64,000 bases of DNA, from positions 248,001 to 312,000 of the forward strand of contig NZ_CP080627.1 in assembly GCF_025917315.1 (NCBI RefSeq). The letters run 5' to 3'. Below, piece after piece: positions 25,661-33,880 of the stretch; position 1 is the stretch's first letter; every line of letters begins with the position of its first letter. The DNA comes from Halomonas qaidamensis (GTDB lineage: Bacteria > Pseudomonadota > Gammaproteobacteria > Pseudomonadales > Halomonadaceae). The position numbers and the translations under genes were made by a program. Below the pieces are notes generated by a model, which was given only the letters and a program-made list of their open reading frames with translations, did no database searches and was not told where the DNA came from.

Positions 25661-27421
25661 ATGAACAGTGCCCCTGTCGCACCAGCGACCGCCTCCCTAG
25701 ATGACCCTTTCTATTACCTGACGAATTTCCGTTATGTAGTGTCATGGGTAAACGCCCGCCACCATGATCTGTTAAGTGCCACCGAGCGCGATGCTATCGG
25801 TCATTTTGAGACGCTACCTCAAGCCTCTCAGGCGCTATTGGTGCGCATGGTGATGCGCAAAGGTGAGCTGTTTCGGCTGGATAAGCTCTCTTATGCGGAA
25901 ATCGGTGACACCGAGCAGGCGCTAGTACCGCTGGTTGCGCTGGGCTGGGTAGACCGCGCACCGCAGTTAACCAGCCGTGAGCTATTTCGCCTGCTGCGGC
26001 TGAGCGAATTGCGCCAAGCATTGGCAGATGAAATTGCTAACGCAGGTCTAGCGCGCAACAGCACGAAAGCTGCGCTTCAAGCAGCAGTTGAAGAAAAACC
26101 ACTGCAAGCGCCAGCGCCTCTTCAACAGTGGTGGCCAGCAGCCACAACGCAGGTTGTGCGGCTAACGGTGATGGCGTTTTGCAACCGCTTACGGCTGATG
26201 TTTTTTGGCAACTTGCGCCAGGACTGGGCAGAGTTCGTGTTAACGGAGCTGGGCCTGCAGCGCTTTGAGCAGGTACCGCTTACTGCGGAATCCCGCGCGT
26301 TTCAAAGCCGTGAAGAAGTCACTACTTATTTAACGCTTCACCGCCTGCGCGAACGCTTGGATGACGGCGAGTTGCCCCAGACGCTTTCCACGCAGGTGCT
26401 ACCAGCTTCCAGCAACCGCTGGCTAACCTCGCGACGGGCACGGCTGCTGCTGACTATGGGTCGCACAGCCGAACGCGGCGGCGACAGCGAACTCGCCTTA
26501 ACGCTTTATGCCGATGCCAATAACAGCGATGCGCGTATTCGCAGGCTGCGCGTGTTAGAGCGGTTAGGCCGTTATTCAGACGCTTATAAGCTTACAATTA
26601 GCGCGCTTGACGCACAGCCACATGAAGGCGAGATCCAAGCCCTTATGCGCTTGTTACCGCGCTTGGCTCGCAAGTTAGGCCAAAAAGTTGAGCGTTCTGA
26701 TAGGGCTGAGCACCAGGCTGCCCAGGCGCTTATCTATGTGCTTCATCTGCCCGGCCCTCAGCCGGTAGAGCGCGCTGTTGCTGAAGCGTTAGCAACGCCT
26801 ACTGCACCGGTATATTACGTTGAAAATAGTTTGTTAACGGGTCTATTTGGCTTGCTGTTTTGGCCGGTTATTTTTAAACCGCTCCCTGGGGCGTTTTTTC
26901 ACCCGTTTCACAGTGGGCCAGCGGATTTGTATCGCGAGGATTTTGTCCCTCAGCGTCAAGCTGATATTAACGCCTGCCTGGCCCAGTTGGATGACGGTCG
27001 GTATAAGGAGACGATCCTTCGCACGTGGCGCGCTAAACAAGGCATCGCATCGCCATTCGTTCACTGGGGAATCGTCAGTGAAGAGCTTTTAGCGCTCGCG
27101 CTTAAATGTTTGCCGCCTGCCCACTTGCGTGCCTGTTTTATGCGGCTATTAGATGACCTTAAGCATAACCGTGCGGGACTGCCTGACCTGATTCAGTTGA
27201 TGCCGGATGCGCCGCCTAGAGAGCCGCGCTACAAAATGATAGAAGTGAAAGGGCCGGGAGACCGCCTGCAAGATAACCAACGCCGTTGGATTGATTTCTT
27301 TTGCCGCCACAGCATGCCCGTTGAGGTATGCCATGTGCGTTGGCAGCCAGCACCCGAGCCAGAAGAAATTAAACAAGAAAAATCTAAACAAAAAAAATCT
27401 AAACAAGAAGACGCCGAATGA
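25661..27421 (+). CDS. VRR-NUC domain nuclease, bacterial FAN1-like
   Basis: A 586-residue protein. The N-terminus FYYLTNFRYVVSWV, a SAP-like/winged-helix region and a TPR-like helical middle precede the C-terminal VRR-NUC domain. That domain holds the PD-(D/E)xK-type active site: GLPDLIQL (Asp), then IEVKGPGDRLQDNQ (Glu and Lys) near residues 500-545. Bacterial FAN1 cuts 5' flaps and unhooks interstrand cross-links. The last 15 residues are Lys/Gln repeats (KQEKSKQKKSKQ). The stop overlaps the helicase start (ATGA), so the two proteins are made together. Confidence 0.85.
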   Translation: MNSAPVAPATASLDDPFYYLTNFRYVVSWVNARHHDLLSATERDAIGHFETLPQASQALLVRMVMRKGELFRLDKLSYAEIGDTEQALVPLVALGWVDRAPQLTSRELFRLLRLSELRQALADEIANAGLARNSTKAALQAAVEEKPLQAPAPLQQWWPAATTQVVRLTVMAFCNRLRLMFFGNLRQDWAEFVLTELGLQRFEQVPLTAESRAFQSREEVTTYLTLHRLRERLDDGELPQTLSTQVLPASSNRWLTSRRARLLLTMGRTAERGGDSELALTLYADANNSDARIRRLRVLERLGRYSDAYKLTISALDAQPHEGEIQALMRLLPRLARKLGQKVERSDRAEHQAAQALIYVLHLPGPQPVERAVAEALATPTAPVYYVENSLLTGLFGLLFWPVIFKPLPGAFFHPFHSGPADLYREDFVPQRQADINACLAQLDDGRYKETILRTWRAKQGIASPFVHWGIVSEELLALALKCLPPAHLRACFMRLLDDLKHNRAGLPDLIQLMPDAPPREPRYKMIEVKGPGDRLQDNQRRWIDFFCRHSMPVEVCHVRWQPAPEPEEIKQEKSKQKKSKQEDAE

Positions 27422-29772
27422 GCCGTTATCGGATAGCGGTGCGTACGCTGTGCGATTTCACCGCGCGGGAGGGCGACCTTGATCATCGATTCACGCCAGC
27501 ACCCAGCGCCCAAGAAGGCATCGAAGGGCATAGGCTAGTGGCTAGCCGCCGGGGCGAAGATTACCTGGCTGAACTGCCGCTTTCTGGTGAGTATCAGGGG
27601 CTTCGCGTGGCGGGCCGCGCTGACGGCTTTGATCCCAACGCGAACCGTTTGGAAGAGGTCAAAACCTATCGTGGCAATTTAGACCGTATGGCCGCCAACC
27701 AGCGCGCGTTGCACTGGGCACAGGTGAAGGTATACGGCGCGCTGCTGTGCGCTGAGCAACGCCTTGAACGGGTCACGCTGGCGTTAGTTTATCTGGAGAT
27801 TACCAGCGGTCAGGAAACGCTGCTTACCCAAGAGGCTAGCTCAACTGAGTTGCAGGCGTTTTTTACCGATCAATGCCAGCGCTTTTTGGTTTGGGCGGAG
27901 CAGGAGTATACCCATCGCCTGCGCCGCGATGAGTGGCTGGCGACGCTGACGTTTCCCTATCCTGATTTTCGCCCTGGGCAGCGTCCGCTAGCGGAAGATG
28001 TCTATAAAGCAGCCAGTACTGGTCGGTGCCTATTGGCTCAAGCGCCAACCGGTATTGGCAAAACTCTTGGCACGCTATTTCCGATGCTCTCAGCAATGCC
28101 TCGTCAGCAGTTGGATAAGGTGGCCTTTCTAACCATGAAAACCCCAGGCCGCCGCTTAGCGCTGGATGCGCTGGCGCGTCTCTCTGCCCCCAGTTCATCA
28201 CCGCCTACTTCATTACCCTCTACTTCAACACCCCCTATTTCATCTTCCCTCTCACCGTCTGCACTCGCATCGCCGCTACGTGTGTTGGAGCTGGTAGCGA
28301 GACAAAAAGCCTGCGAATACCCTGGCGCCGCTTGCCAAGGCGATGCTTGTCCGTTAGCGGCGGGTTTTTATGACCGCTTGCCTGCCGCTCGCCAAGCCGC
28401 GGTGGCACGTTGCTGGCTAGATCGTGACGGACTGCGTGAGGTGGCGCTTGCCCACAGTGTGTGCCCATATTATCTAGGCCAAGAGCTAGCTCGTTGGGCC
28501 GACGTAGTAGTTGGCGATGTGAATCACTGGTTTGATAGCCATGCGCTGCTGCATGGCTTGGCCCAAGCTAACGACTGGCGAGTTGGTTTGTTAGTAGATG
28601 AAGCACACAACATGGTTGAAAGAGCACGGGGGATGTACAGTGCCGAGCTTTCCCAGCAACGCTTGAGCCGCTTGCGTCGACGTTCACCTCCTGCACTGGC
28701 TAAACCGTTAGCAAGGGTCGGCAGGCAGTGGCAGGCGCTCACGAAGGAAGTGACCACCGATGCAGCCGCGTCACAGCGCTACCATCTCCTTGATACGTTG
28801 CCCAGCAAGCTGGTGGGCTCGCTTCAAACATTGGCTGGCGCGATCACTGATTATTTGGTTGAGCACCCTGACGCCGCAAGTGTTGAGCTTCAAGAGCTAC
28901 TGTTTGAAGCGTTAGGCTTCTGCCGGTTGGCGGAGCGGTTCGATGATCACTCACTGTGCGACCTTGCTATTTATGGCCGTGGCGATGCGGTGCTTGGGCT
29001 GCGCAATGTTATTCCGGCGGATTTTCTCGCGGCGCGCTTTAAGGCTGCCCACAGCGCTGTGCTGTTTTCAGCCACGCTTAGCCCGTTTCATTACTACCGC
29101 GATTTACTAGGGTTGCCACAAAGCAGCGTGTGGCGTGAAGTAGCTTCACCTTTTTCCGCCTGCCAGTTGGAAGTGCGTATTCGAGCCGATATTTCCACTC
29201 GCTATCATCACCGAGAGGCCTCTGTAGCGCCTATTGTCGAAGCTTTGTCCGATCAATACCAGCGTCAACCCGGCCACTACCTGGCGTTTTTTAGTAGCTT
29301 TGCTTACCTAGAAAAGGTGATGGCGCAGTTTCAGCTCGCGTATCCCACCGTGTCGGTATTCGCTCAAACCCGTGGAATGCAGGAAGCCGAGCGTGATGCC
29401 TTTCTGGCGCGTTTTACCCCTGCAGGTAAGGGAATCGGCTTTGCTGTGCTAGGTGGGGCTTTTGCTGAAGGCATTGATCTTCCAGGCGAGCGCTTGATTG
29501 GGGCGTTTATTGCCACCTTAGGCCTACCGCCGTTTAACGACTTCAACGAAGCGCTGAAAGCGCGTCTGAATGCCCGCTTTGGCCAGGGTGATGATTACAC
29601 CTACCGCATACCCGGTATGATCAAAGTGGTGCAAGCCGCCGGAAGGGTGATTCGCGGCCCTGAGGATGAAGGGACTGTGATATTAATGGATGACCGCTTC
29701 GCCCAGGCCAGGGTGCGCGCATTGCTGCCGCGCTGGTGGGGGCACGTCAAGGTATTGGGTGAAAACTCCTGA
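27418..29772 (+). CDS. XPD/DinG-type helicase with N-terminal RecB/Cas4-like nuclease domain
   Basis: 784 residues in two parts. Residues 1-120 look like a PD-(D/E)xK nuclease: GRADGFD (Asp69), LEEVKTY (Glu80, Lys82) and the RecB-type Q-x3-Y in AQVKVYGALL (Gln102, Tyr106). The rest is an SF2 XPD-like 5'-3' helicase: Walker A QAPTGIGKT, four Cys (CEYPGAACQGDACPL and SVCPYY) suited to a 4Fe-4S cluster, DEAH box LLVDEAHNMVE, FSATLSP and the final VVQAAGRVIRGPEDEG. An unusual Ser/Pro/Thr-rich insertion (about residues 258-280) precedes the Fe-S part. Predicted partner of the FAN1-like nuclease in cross-link or flap repair. Confidence 0.85.
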   Translation: MSRYRIAVRTLCDFTAREGDLDHRFTPAPSAQEGIEGHRLVASRRGEDYLAELPLSGEYQGLRVAGRADGFDPNANRLEEVKTYRGNLDRMAANQRALHWAQVKVYGALLCAEQRLERVTLALVYLEITSGQETLLTQEASSTELQAFFTDQCQRFLVWAEQEYTHRLRRDEWLATLTFPYPDFRPGQRPLAEDVYKAASTGRCLLAQAPTGIGKTLGTLFPMLSAMPRQQLDKVAFLTMKTPGRRLALDALARLSAPSSSPPTSLPSTSTPPISSSLSPSALASPLRVLELVARQKACEYPGAACQGDACPLAAGFYDRLPAARQAAVARCWLDRDGLREVALAHSVCPYYLGQELARWADVVVGDVNHWFDSHALLHGLAQANDWRVGLLVDEAHNMVERARGMYSAELSQQRLSRLRRRSPPALAKPLARVGRQWQALTKEVTTDAAASQRYHLLDTLPSKLVGSLQTLAGAITDYLVEHPDAASVELQELLFEALGFCRLAERFDDHSLCDLAIYGRGDAVLGLRNVIPADFLAARFKAAHSAVLFSATLSPFHYYRDLLGLPQSSVWREVASPFSACQLEVRIRADISTRYHHREASVAPIVEALSDQYQRQPGHYLAFFSSFAYLEKVMAQFQLAYPTVSVFAQTRGMQEAERDAFLARFTPAGKGIGFAVLGGAFAEGIDLPGERLIGAFIATLGLPPFNDFNEALKARLNARFGQGDDYTYRIPGMIKVVQAAGRVIRGPEDEGTVILMDDRFAQARVRALLPRWWGHVKVLGENS

Positions 29773-29776
29773 CAAC

Positions 29777-29802
29777 AAAAAAGCGCCCGGAAGCGCTTTT
29801 TT
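29777..29802 (+). terminator. Intrinsic terminator after the helicase gene
   Basis: AAAAAAGCGC-CCGGAA-GCGCTTTTTT, ending the nuclease-helicase operon. Confidence 0.9.
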
Positions 29803-29820
29803 GCTGGGTTGTTTTGAAAG

Positions 29821-29840
29821 ATGCCCCCAATTATGCCCCC
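29821..29840. repeat. Paired ATGCCCCC direct repeats at island edge
   Basis: ATGCCCCC at 29821-29828 and 29833-29840 (12-bp period). Tandem GGGGGCA-type repeats are, as I recall, common beside integrase genes of tRNA/tmRNA-targeting islands as arm-type sites. Here no integrase remains. Confidence 0.35.
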
Positions 29841-29925
29841 TTTTCTAGGGCGCTAAACTTACTAGCCCATGCTTTGAGCCCAGGCACAGCACTGAGGAAA
29901 ACGTTTCTCTATGCTTGGATGCTCT

Positions 29926-30247
29926 TTATCCCGCTATTGGCTCATGGCTATGGTGCGTCAGGTCGTGAAAGTGAATGCCTGTCGCTTTAATAACGGTGGT
30001 CATCGTTCGTAACGTTGGGTTGCCTTTTGGGGATAGTGCCCGGTACAAGCTTTCGCGTGACACCTTGGCACGTTCTGCAATAGCAGCCACACACACCTTG
30101 TGCTTCAACTACATGGCGTAGCGCCATGAGAAAGGCAGACTCGCCGTCTTCTTCGTCCAGTTCATCGAAGGCGGTGCGCAAATAGTCCAGCGCCATATTG
30201 GGGTCATCGCGCAGCATCTCGACAACAGCAGCATCGTGGCTTTTCAT
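29926..30247 (-). pseudogene. Frameshifted HigA-type antitoxin
   Basis: Two overlapping frames together give one antitoxin. The first part runs MKSHDAAVVEMLRDDPNMAL to LMALRHVVEAQGV. The second part, in another frame, runs VAAIAERAKVSRESLYRALS through the Xre-like helix-turn-helix and GNPTLRTMTTVIKATGI. The break is at a GT microsatellite (about 30088-30096); adding one GT unit restores the reading frame. It lies after the toxin remnant with a 4-bp overlap, the toxin-first order of higBA-like addiction modules. Confidence 0.75.
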
Positions 30248-30537
30248 GTCTGTGCTCTCCTTCGGTGGTCATTTAAAAACGCTTTGGCTTGATCTATATC
30301 GGCTTGCTGGCGTTTCTTGGTACCACCGACTAATAACATCACTATACGGCGGCCTACCTTAGCGTAATAGACGCGGTAGCCCGGCCCGTAATCAATTCGC
30401 AGCTCCATTACGCCGTCACCCACTGTCTTGGCGTCGCCTGCATTACCTGTGGCTAGCCTGTTAAGACGTGTCAGCACCCGCATGGCAGCCATTCGGTCTT
30501 TAGCCTTCACGCCGTTCAACCAAGCCTGGAATCCTAT
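30244..30537 (-). pseudogene. Truncated RelE/HigB-type toxin
   Basis: The core of a phage-type addiction-module killer protein is present (RMAAMRVLTRLNRLATGN, VGDGVMELRIDYGPGYRVYY and IVMLLVGGTKKRQQADI). The first beta-strand of the family is missing: homology starts at FQAWLNGV, directly after an in-frame TAA at 30538-30540. A TTG at 30517-30519 could initiate a product about 10-15 residues short. The loss coincides with the junction to a different mobile-gene fragment on the plus strand, so it was cut by a recombination or insertion event. Confidence 0.68.
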
Positions 30538-30895
30538 TTATGCAGACCCGATGGAAGCGGTAGACGCTGCCCAAGCGGCTGACCCTTAACAGGAACAGTT
30601 AGACGCGCTGCTGTGCTCGCTGGCTGATGTGTTTGGTAGCGACTCGTTCAAAGCTAAGGAGGTGAAGAAGATCCACGACAACTACCACGACCCCCAGCTA
30701 AAAGACTTCGCCTTGCCGGTTGCTGAGCAAGCATTGGCGGAAACTATAAGCGAGTTCAAGACAGTAAGTCAGCTAACTACCCGTGCCGTGGGTAACGTGC
30801 TCAAGTTCCGGGCTGACCGCGTGGCCAACGGTAAGCGCTTGCGCCGCCGTAATGGTCGGGGAGGCATTGCCGCGTGGGTAATTGAAAACGTCTAA
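30530..30895 (+). pseudogene. Mobile-element gene fragment with internal stop (possibly primase/helicase C-terminus)
   Basis: One plus-strand frame reads NPIYADPMEAVDAAQAADP, then a TAA at 30587-30589, then continues QEQLDALLCSLADVFGSDSF to a basic end RLRRRNGRGGIAAWVIENV at 30895. The part after the stop keeps a winged-helix-like pattern. It recalls C-terminal regions of phage or plasmid primase/helicase proteins, but I am not certain of the family. It has lost its 5' end and carries a stop, so it is a remnant beside ssrA. Confidence 0.5.
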
Positions 30896-30945
30896 CATCT
30901 ACTGCCTAAAATGGTTGCTTTGGTTGGTATTTTGGAGGGGGAAAC

Positions 30946-30968
30946 AAAAAAAGCACCCGTAGGTGCTT
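30946..30968 (-). terminator. Intrinsic terminator of ssrA
   Basis: AAGCACC/GGTGCTT stem followed on the minus strand by T7, starting 16 bases after the encoded CCA end of the tmRNA. Confidence 0.85.
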
Positions 30969-30983
30969 GATTTGTAGGGTGTC

Positions 30984-31363
30984 TGGTGGAGGCGGCGGGA
31001 ATTGAACCCGCGTCCGCCAGCACTCGCCTATTGGCTCTACATGCTTAGATTTCGTCATTTGCTTTAACGCGACTGACTCCGACGATCAGGATTCAGCCAC
31101 GCGAGCCTTCTAAAGTTTAACGATTGATGAGAAGACACCATCAACCGCGGTCCTATCAGCTTTAGCTCATATCCCATCGGTGATGAATAGGCACATCACC
31201 TTTGGGCCAGACAAGAAGCTAACAGTGTTTAAGCTGCTAGCGCGCCTTGAGCGTAGTTTTCGTCATTTGCGACTATTTTTCGTGATGTGGGATTTACGAG
31301 ATACATCACGCTCTCGGCATGCACCGCAAGGGTTGTCACCGGCGTCGAAACCATGTCGCCCCC
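30984..31363 (-). ncRNA. ssrA: tmRNA (ssrA)
   Basis: About 380 nt. The 5' end GGGGGCGACATGGTTTCGAC and the 3' end with a T-loop (GGTTCAATTCCCG) and encoded CCA form the tRNA-like domain. The tag frame on the minus strand occupies 31229-31270 and reads ANDENYAQGALAA followed by TAA, with GCA as resume codon. With SmpB, encoded next to it, it frees stalled ribosomes and marks their products for ClpXP, ClpAP and FtsH. Its 3' end borders the decayed island. Confidence 0.96.
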
Positions 31364-31372
31364 TAATTACAG

Positions 31373-31394
31373 GTGAGCATTCTAACGTGCTCAC
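31373..31394. promoter_or_regulatory. Inverted repeat in the ssrA promoter region
   Basis: GTGAGCA-N8-TGCTCAC, perfect 7-bp arms, begins ten bases upstream of the tmRNA 5' end. A candidate minus-strand -10 (TAGAAT, 31379-31384) lies in its centre. It could be an operator for ssrA; also sits just after the smpB stop. Confidence 0.4.
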
Positions 31395-31408
31395 AGCTAA
31401 TTGACCAG

Positions 31409-31900
31409 TTATGCCTTGTTATGTTCCCGCATTATTCGACCTTTTTGACGGCTCCAGTCGCGATCTTTTTCGGTGGCGCGCTTGTCATGCAGCTGTTTGC
31501 CGGTCACCAACGCCAGCTCACATTTCACTTTATTGCGTTTCCAATAGAGCTTAAGCGGCACGCAGGTGTGGCCTTTGTCCTGGGTCACCGAGAAAATTTT
31601 GGCGATTTCCTTGCGGTGCAAAAGCAACTTACGTGTGCGTGTCGGGTCAGCAATCTCATGGGTGCTTGCTGTGTTTAGCGGCATGATATGGCTGCCTAGT
31701 AAAAAAGCCTCGCCGTTGCGTACCAAAATATAAGTGTCGGTAAGCTGTGCTTTACCAGCACGAAGGCTTTTAACTTCCCAGCCTGCGAGTACCAAACCTG
31801 CTTCTAAGGTTTCGTTGATATGGTACTCAAACCGAGCCTTCTTGTTTTGGGCAATAACGCTGCTGCTAGGGCCCTTACTGTTACCTTTCTTAGTGGCCAT
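31409..31900 (-). CDS. smpB: SsrA-binding protein SmpB
   Basis: A 163-residue SmpB. The oligonucleotide-binding beta-barrel includes [20 protein letters not shown] and [17 protein letters not shown]. The C-terminal tail ([19 protein letters not shown]) enters the empty mRNA channel of stalled ribosomes. Essential partner of tmRNA, whose gene lies 45 bp downstream on the same strand. It diverges from ratA. Confidence 0.96.
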   Translation of the reverse strand: MATKKGNSKGPSSSVIAQNKKARFEYHINETLEAGLVLAGWEVKSLRAGKAQLTDTYILVRNGEAFLLGSHIMPLNTASTHEIADPTRTRKLLLHRKEIAKIFSVTQDKGHTCVPLKLYWKRNKVKCELALVTGKQLHDKRATEKDRDWSRQKGRIMREHNKA

Positions 31901-32026
31901 GGAACCTCATCGTTGATCTGTCAGTAGCACCCCCTTCGTTATGCGGGGAGGCGTGATACCATTTAAGGTCTACAAAAATGTTTCCCATGATACGCTTTGG
32001 GCACTGTGAAGTCAGCGGAGAGGTCA

Positions 32027-32461
32027 ATGCCAACCGTTAATCGTACCGCCTTGGTGCGGCACACCCCCCAACAAATGTTCGATCTGGTTAATGACTTCGA
32101 ACGCTATCCCGAGTTCCTGCCGGGGTGCCGCCGTGCGCGCCTGCTAGAGCATGACGAGACGCACCTAATCGGTGAAATGACCCTTGGTCGTGCGGGTGTG
32201 GAACAAACTATCACGACTCGAAATGATTTATATGCCCCTGAACGGATTGAGCTGTCATTAGTAAAAGGGCCGTTCAAGCAGCTTAAAGGGCGTTGGCTGT
32301 TTATCCCGATGGGAGAGGATGCCTGTAAAGTCAGCTTGGAAATGGAATTTGTGTTTGCCAACCGTTTGCTTAGCATGGCGTTTGGCAAGTTATTCCAACA
32401 AATAGCGGGGCAGCTTGTAGATGCCTTCACTAAGCGGGCTGACGAGCGCTATGGCCGTTGA
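32027..32461 (+). CDS. ratA: RatA-type START/COQ10-family protein
   Basis: A 144-residue SRPBCC-fold protein with the family signatures FDLVNDFERYPEFLPGC and VKGPFKQLKGRW. Members either bind ubiquinone (Coq10-like) or, for E. coli RatA, were reported to hinder 70S assembly. The start at 32027 has GGAGAGGT upstream; a longer frame to 31997 lacks one. It overlaps the rnfH start by 11 bp. The ratA-rnfH order next to smpB is conserved in gammaproteobacteria. Confidence 0.88.
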   Translation: MPTVNRTALVRHTPQQMFDLVNDFERYPEFLPGCRRARLLEHDETHLIGEMTLGRAGVEQTITTRNDLYAPERIELSLVKGPFKQLKGRWLFIPMGEDACKVSLEMEFVFANRLLSMAFGKLFQQIAGQLVDAFTKRADERYGR

Positions 32462-32762
32462 TACGTTCGCGGTAGAGGTAGCCTTTGCCTTGCCGCACAA
32501 ACAGCGTCTGGTGGCCTTACAGGTGCGTCGAGGAACGACTGCGCGCCAAGCGGTAGTAATGGCAGACCTACCAAGCTTGTTCCCCGATATTCCCAGCGAC
32601 ACCTTTGAACAAGCACCGCTAGGAATTTTTGGCAAGGCGCTGCGTCAGCCTGAAAAACAGACGCTGCGTCCAGGCGACCGGGTTGAAGTATATCGCTCGT
32701 TAGAAATAGACCCCAAAGCTGCCCGCCTGGAGCGGGCAAAGCGTCAAGCCGGAGGCAAGTGA
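32451..32762 (+). CDS. RnfH-family protein (RatB, UPF0125)
   Basis: A 103-residue ubiquitin-like beta-grasp protein. It starts MAVDTFAVEVAFALPHKQRL; the conserved centre GIFGKALRQPEKQTLRPGDR leads to VEVYRSLEIDPKAAR. Function is unknown. It overlaps ratA and converges on bamE with one base between the stop codons. Confidence 0.86.
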   Translation: MAVDTFAVEVAFALPHKQRLVALQVRRGTTARQAVVMADLPSLFPDIPSDTFEQAPLGIFGKALRQPEKQTLRPGDRVEVYRSLEIDPKAARLERAKRQAGGK

Positions 32763-32763
32763 T

Positions 32764-33234
32764 TTAGTCTGAAGACATCACCGGCTGAGGCTCTGGGGCA
32801 CTTTCTGGCGTCGGTGCTCGCTGGCTAGGCGTGTTGATGCCTGAGATTGGGTCAGCTGTTTCTGTTGCGGGGCCTACACTGGTATCCGTGCTGATCGGTA
32901 GATCACCTGAGAAATCACCCTGTTGTTCAACGTTTACTAAACGCCCCATATCATCGAACGTGAGAGTCACACGTCTCTGCTCGACGCCTGCGTACGCTTT
33001 ATCAAGGCGGTAAACGTAATCCCATTCGCGGGTATCAAACGGCGCTTCCAGCAGCGGACGCCCCATCACATAAGTGACTTGTTCTTGCGTCATCCCTGGT
33101 TGTAACTGGCCGACCATCTCTTGGGTCACCAAGTTGCCTTGGGGGATGTCACGCTTGTATACGCCAACGTAACTGCAGCCACTAACAACGGTTAGGGCAA
33201 CGGAAAGAGTAATGATACGAGTCAATTTTTGCAT
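32764..33234 (-). CDS. bamE: Outer-membrane assembly lipoprotein BamE
   Basis: A 156-residue lipoprotein. The signal starts MQKLTRIITLSVALTV and ends in the lipobox VSGC (Cys20). The BamE/SmpA core follows: VYKRDIPQGNLVTQEMVGQL, LQPGMTQEQVTYVMGRPLL and DTREWDYVYRL. It belongs to the BAM complex that inserts barrels such as the porin at 4105. The Pro/Ser/Thr-rich C-terminal extension (about 45 residues) is longer than in E. coli BamE. It diverges from fur, with 72 bp between. Confidence 0.92.
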   Translation of the reverse strand: MQKLTRIITLSVALTVVSGCSYVGVYKRDIPQGNLVTQEMVGQLQPGMTQEQVTYVMGRPLLEAPFDTREWDYVYRLDKAYAGVEQRRVTLTFDDMGRLVNVEQQGDFSGDLPISTDTSVGPATETADPISGINTPSQRAPTPESAPEPQPVMSSD

Positions 33235-33306
33235 TTGAGCCTGTTCTTCACTATCGTGGTTTCGGTCGATCATACCCGACCTAACCTGTTACTGCGAAGA
33301 GCAACC

Positions 33307-33759
33307 ATGGCCGATCAGAACCATGAACTGCGCAAAGCCGGGCTGAAAGTGACCCTGCCGCGCGTCAAGATCCTGCAGATTCTCGAAAATGCTTCGGGTC
33401 AACACCACCTTAGCGCAGAAGAAGTGTATAAAACACTGATTGATGCGGGCGAGGATGTTGGCTTGGCTACCGTGTACCGCGTGCTGACTCAGTTTGAATC
33501 AGCGGGCTTGGTGATCCGTCATAATTTTGATGGTGGCCATGCGGTGTTCGAGATGACTCAAGAAGACCACCACGACCATATGGTGTGTTTAGAGAGCGGT
33601 GAAATCATTGAGTTTGTCGATGAAATCATCGAGCGTCGTCAGCAAGAGATTGCTGAAGAGCACGGCTACGAACTTGTGGACCATGCACTGGTGCTTTATG
33701 TACGCCCCCGTGGGTCGGACGTAACGCGACAGGACAGTGGCCCTACAAATAGGAAATAG
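33307..33759 (+). CDS. fur: Ferric uptake regulator Fur
   Basis: A 150-residue Fur. The winged helix (about residues 1-82) includes LKVTLPRVKILQILENA and VGLATVYRVLTQFESAGLV. The metal-binding dimerisation domain includes the HHDHMVC motif. With Fe2+ it represses iron uptake genes. GAAGAG lies before the ATG at 33307; a longer frame begins inside the bamE leader and is rejected. bamE-fur divergence is the usual arrangement. A terminator follows. Confidence 0.95.
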   Translation: MADQNHELRKAGLKVTLPRVKILQILENASGQHHLSAEEVYKTLIDAGEDVGLATVYRVLTQFESAGLVIRHNFDGGHAVFEMTQEDHHDHMVCLESGEIIEFVDEIIERRQQEIAEEHGYELVDHALVLYVRPRGSDVTRQDSGPTNRK

Positions 33760-33773
33760 TCGTGTTAAATAAA

Positions 33774-33823
33774 GCGCCCTCAGGGTGCGAGTGATATTTC
33801 ATTCGCGCCCTGGGGGCGTTTTT
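33774..33823 (+). terminator. Intrinsic terminator after fur
   Basis: Long imperfect stem CGCCCTCAGGG...CCCTGGGGGCG, with GCGA/TCGC continuing towards the loop, then T5. Confidence 0.85.
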
Positions 33824-33880
33824 ATGCTTGGTCGCTTTATTTTTACGCCTAGCGTTTAAAACCTAGCGTTTAAAAAAAGC

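Noticed and set aside
29803..29900. Second copy of the ssrA 3' end (att site) at the far edge of the island remnant
   Set aside because: Looked for GGAGGCGGCGGG-type sequence downstream of the helicase terminator; none is present.
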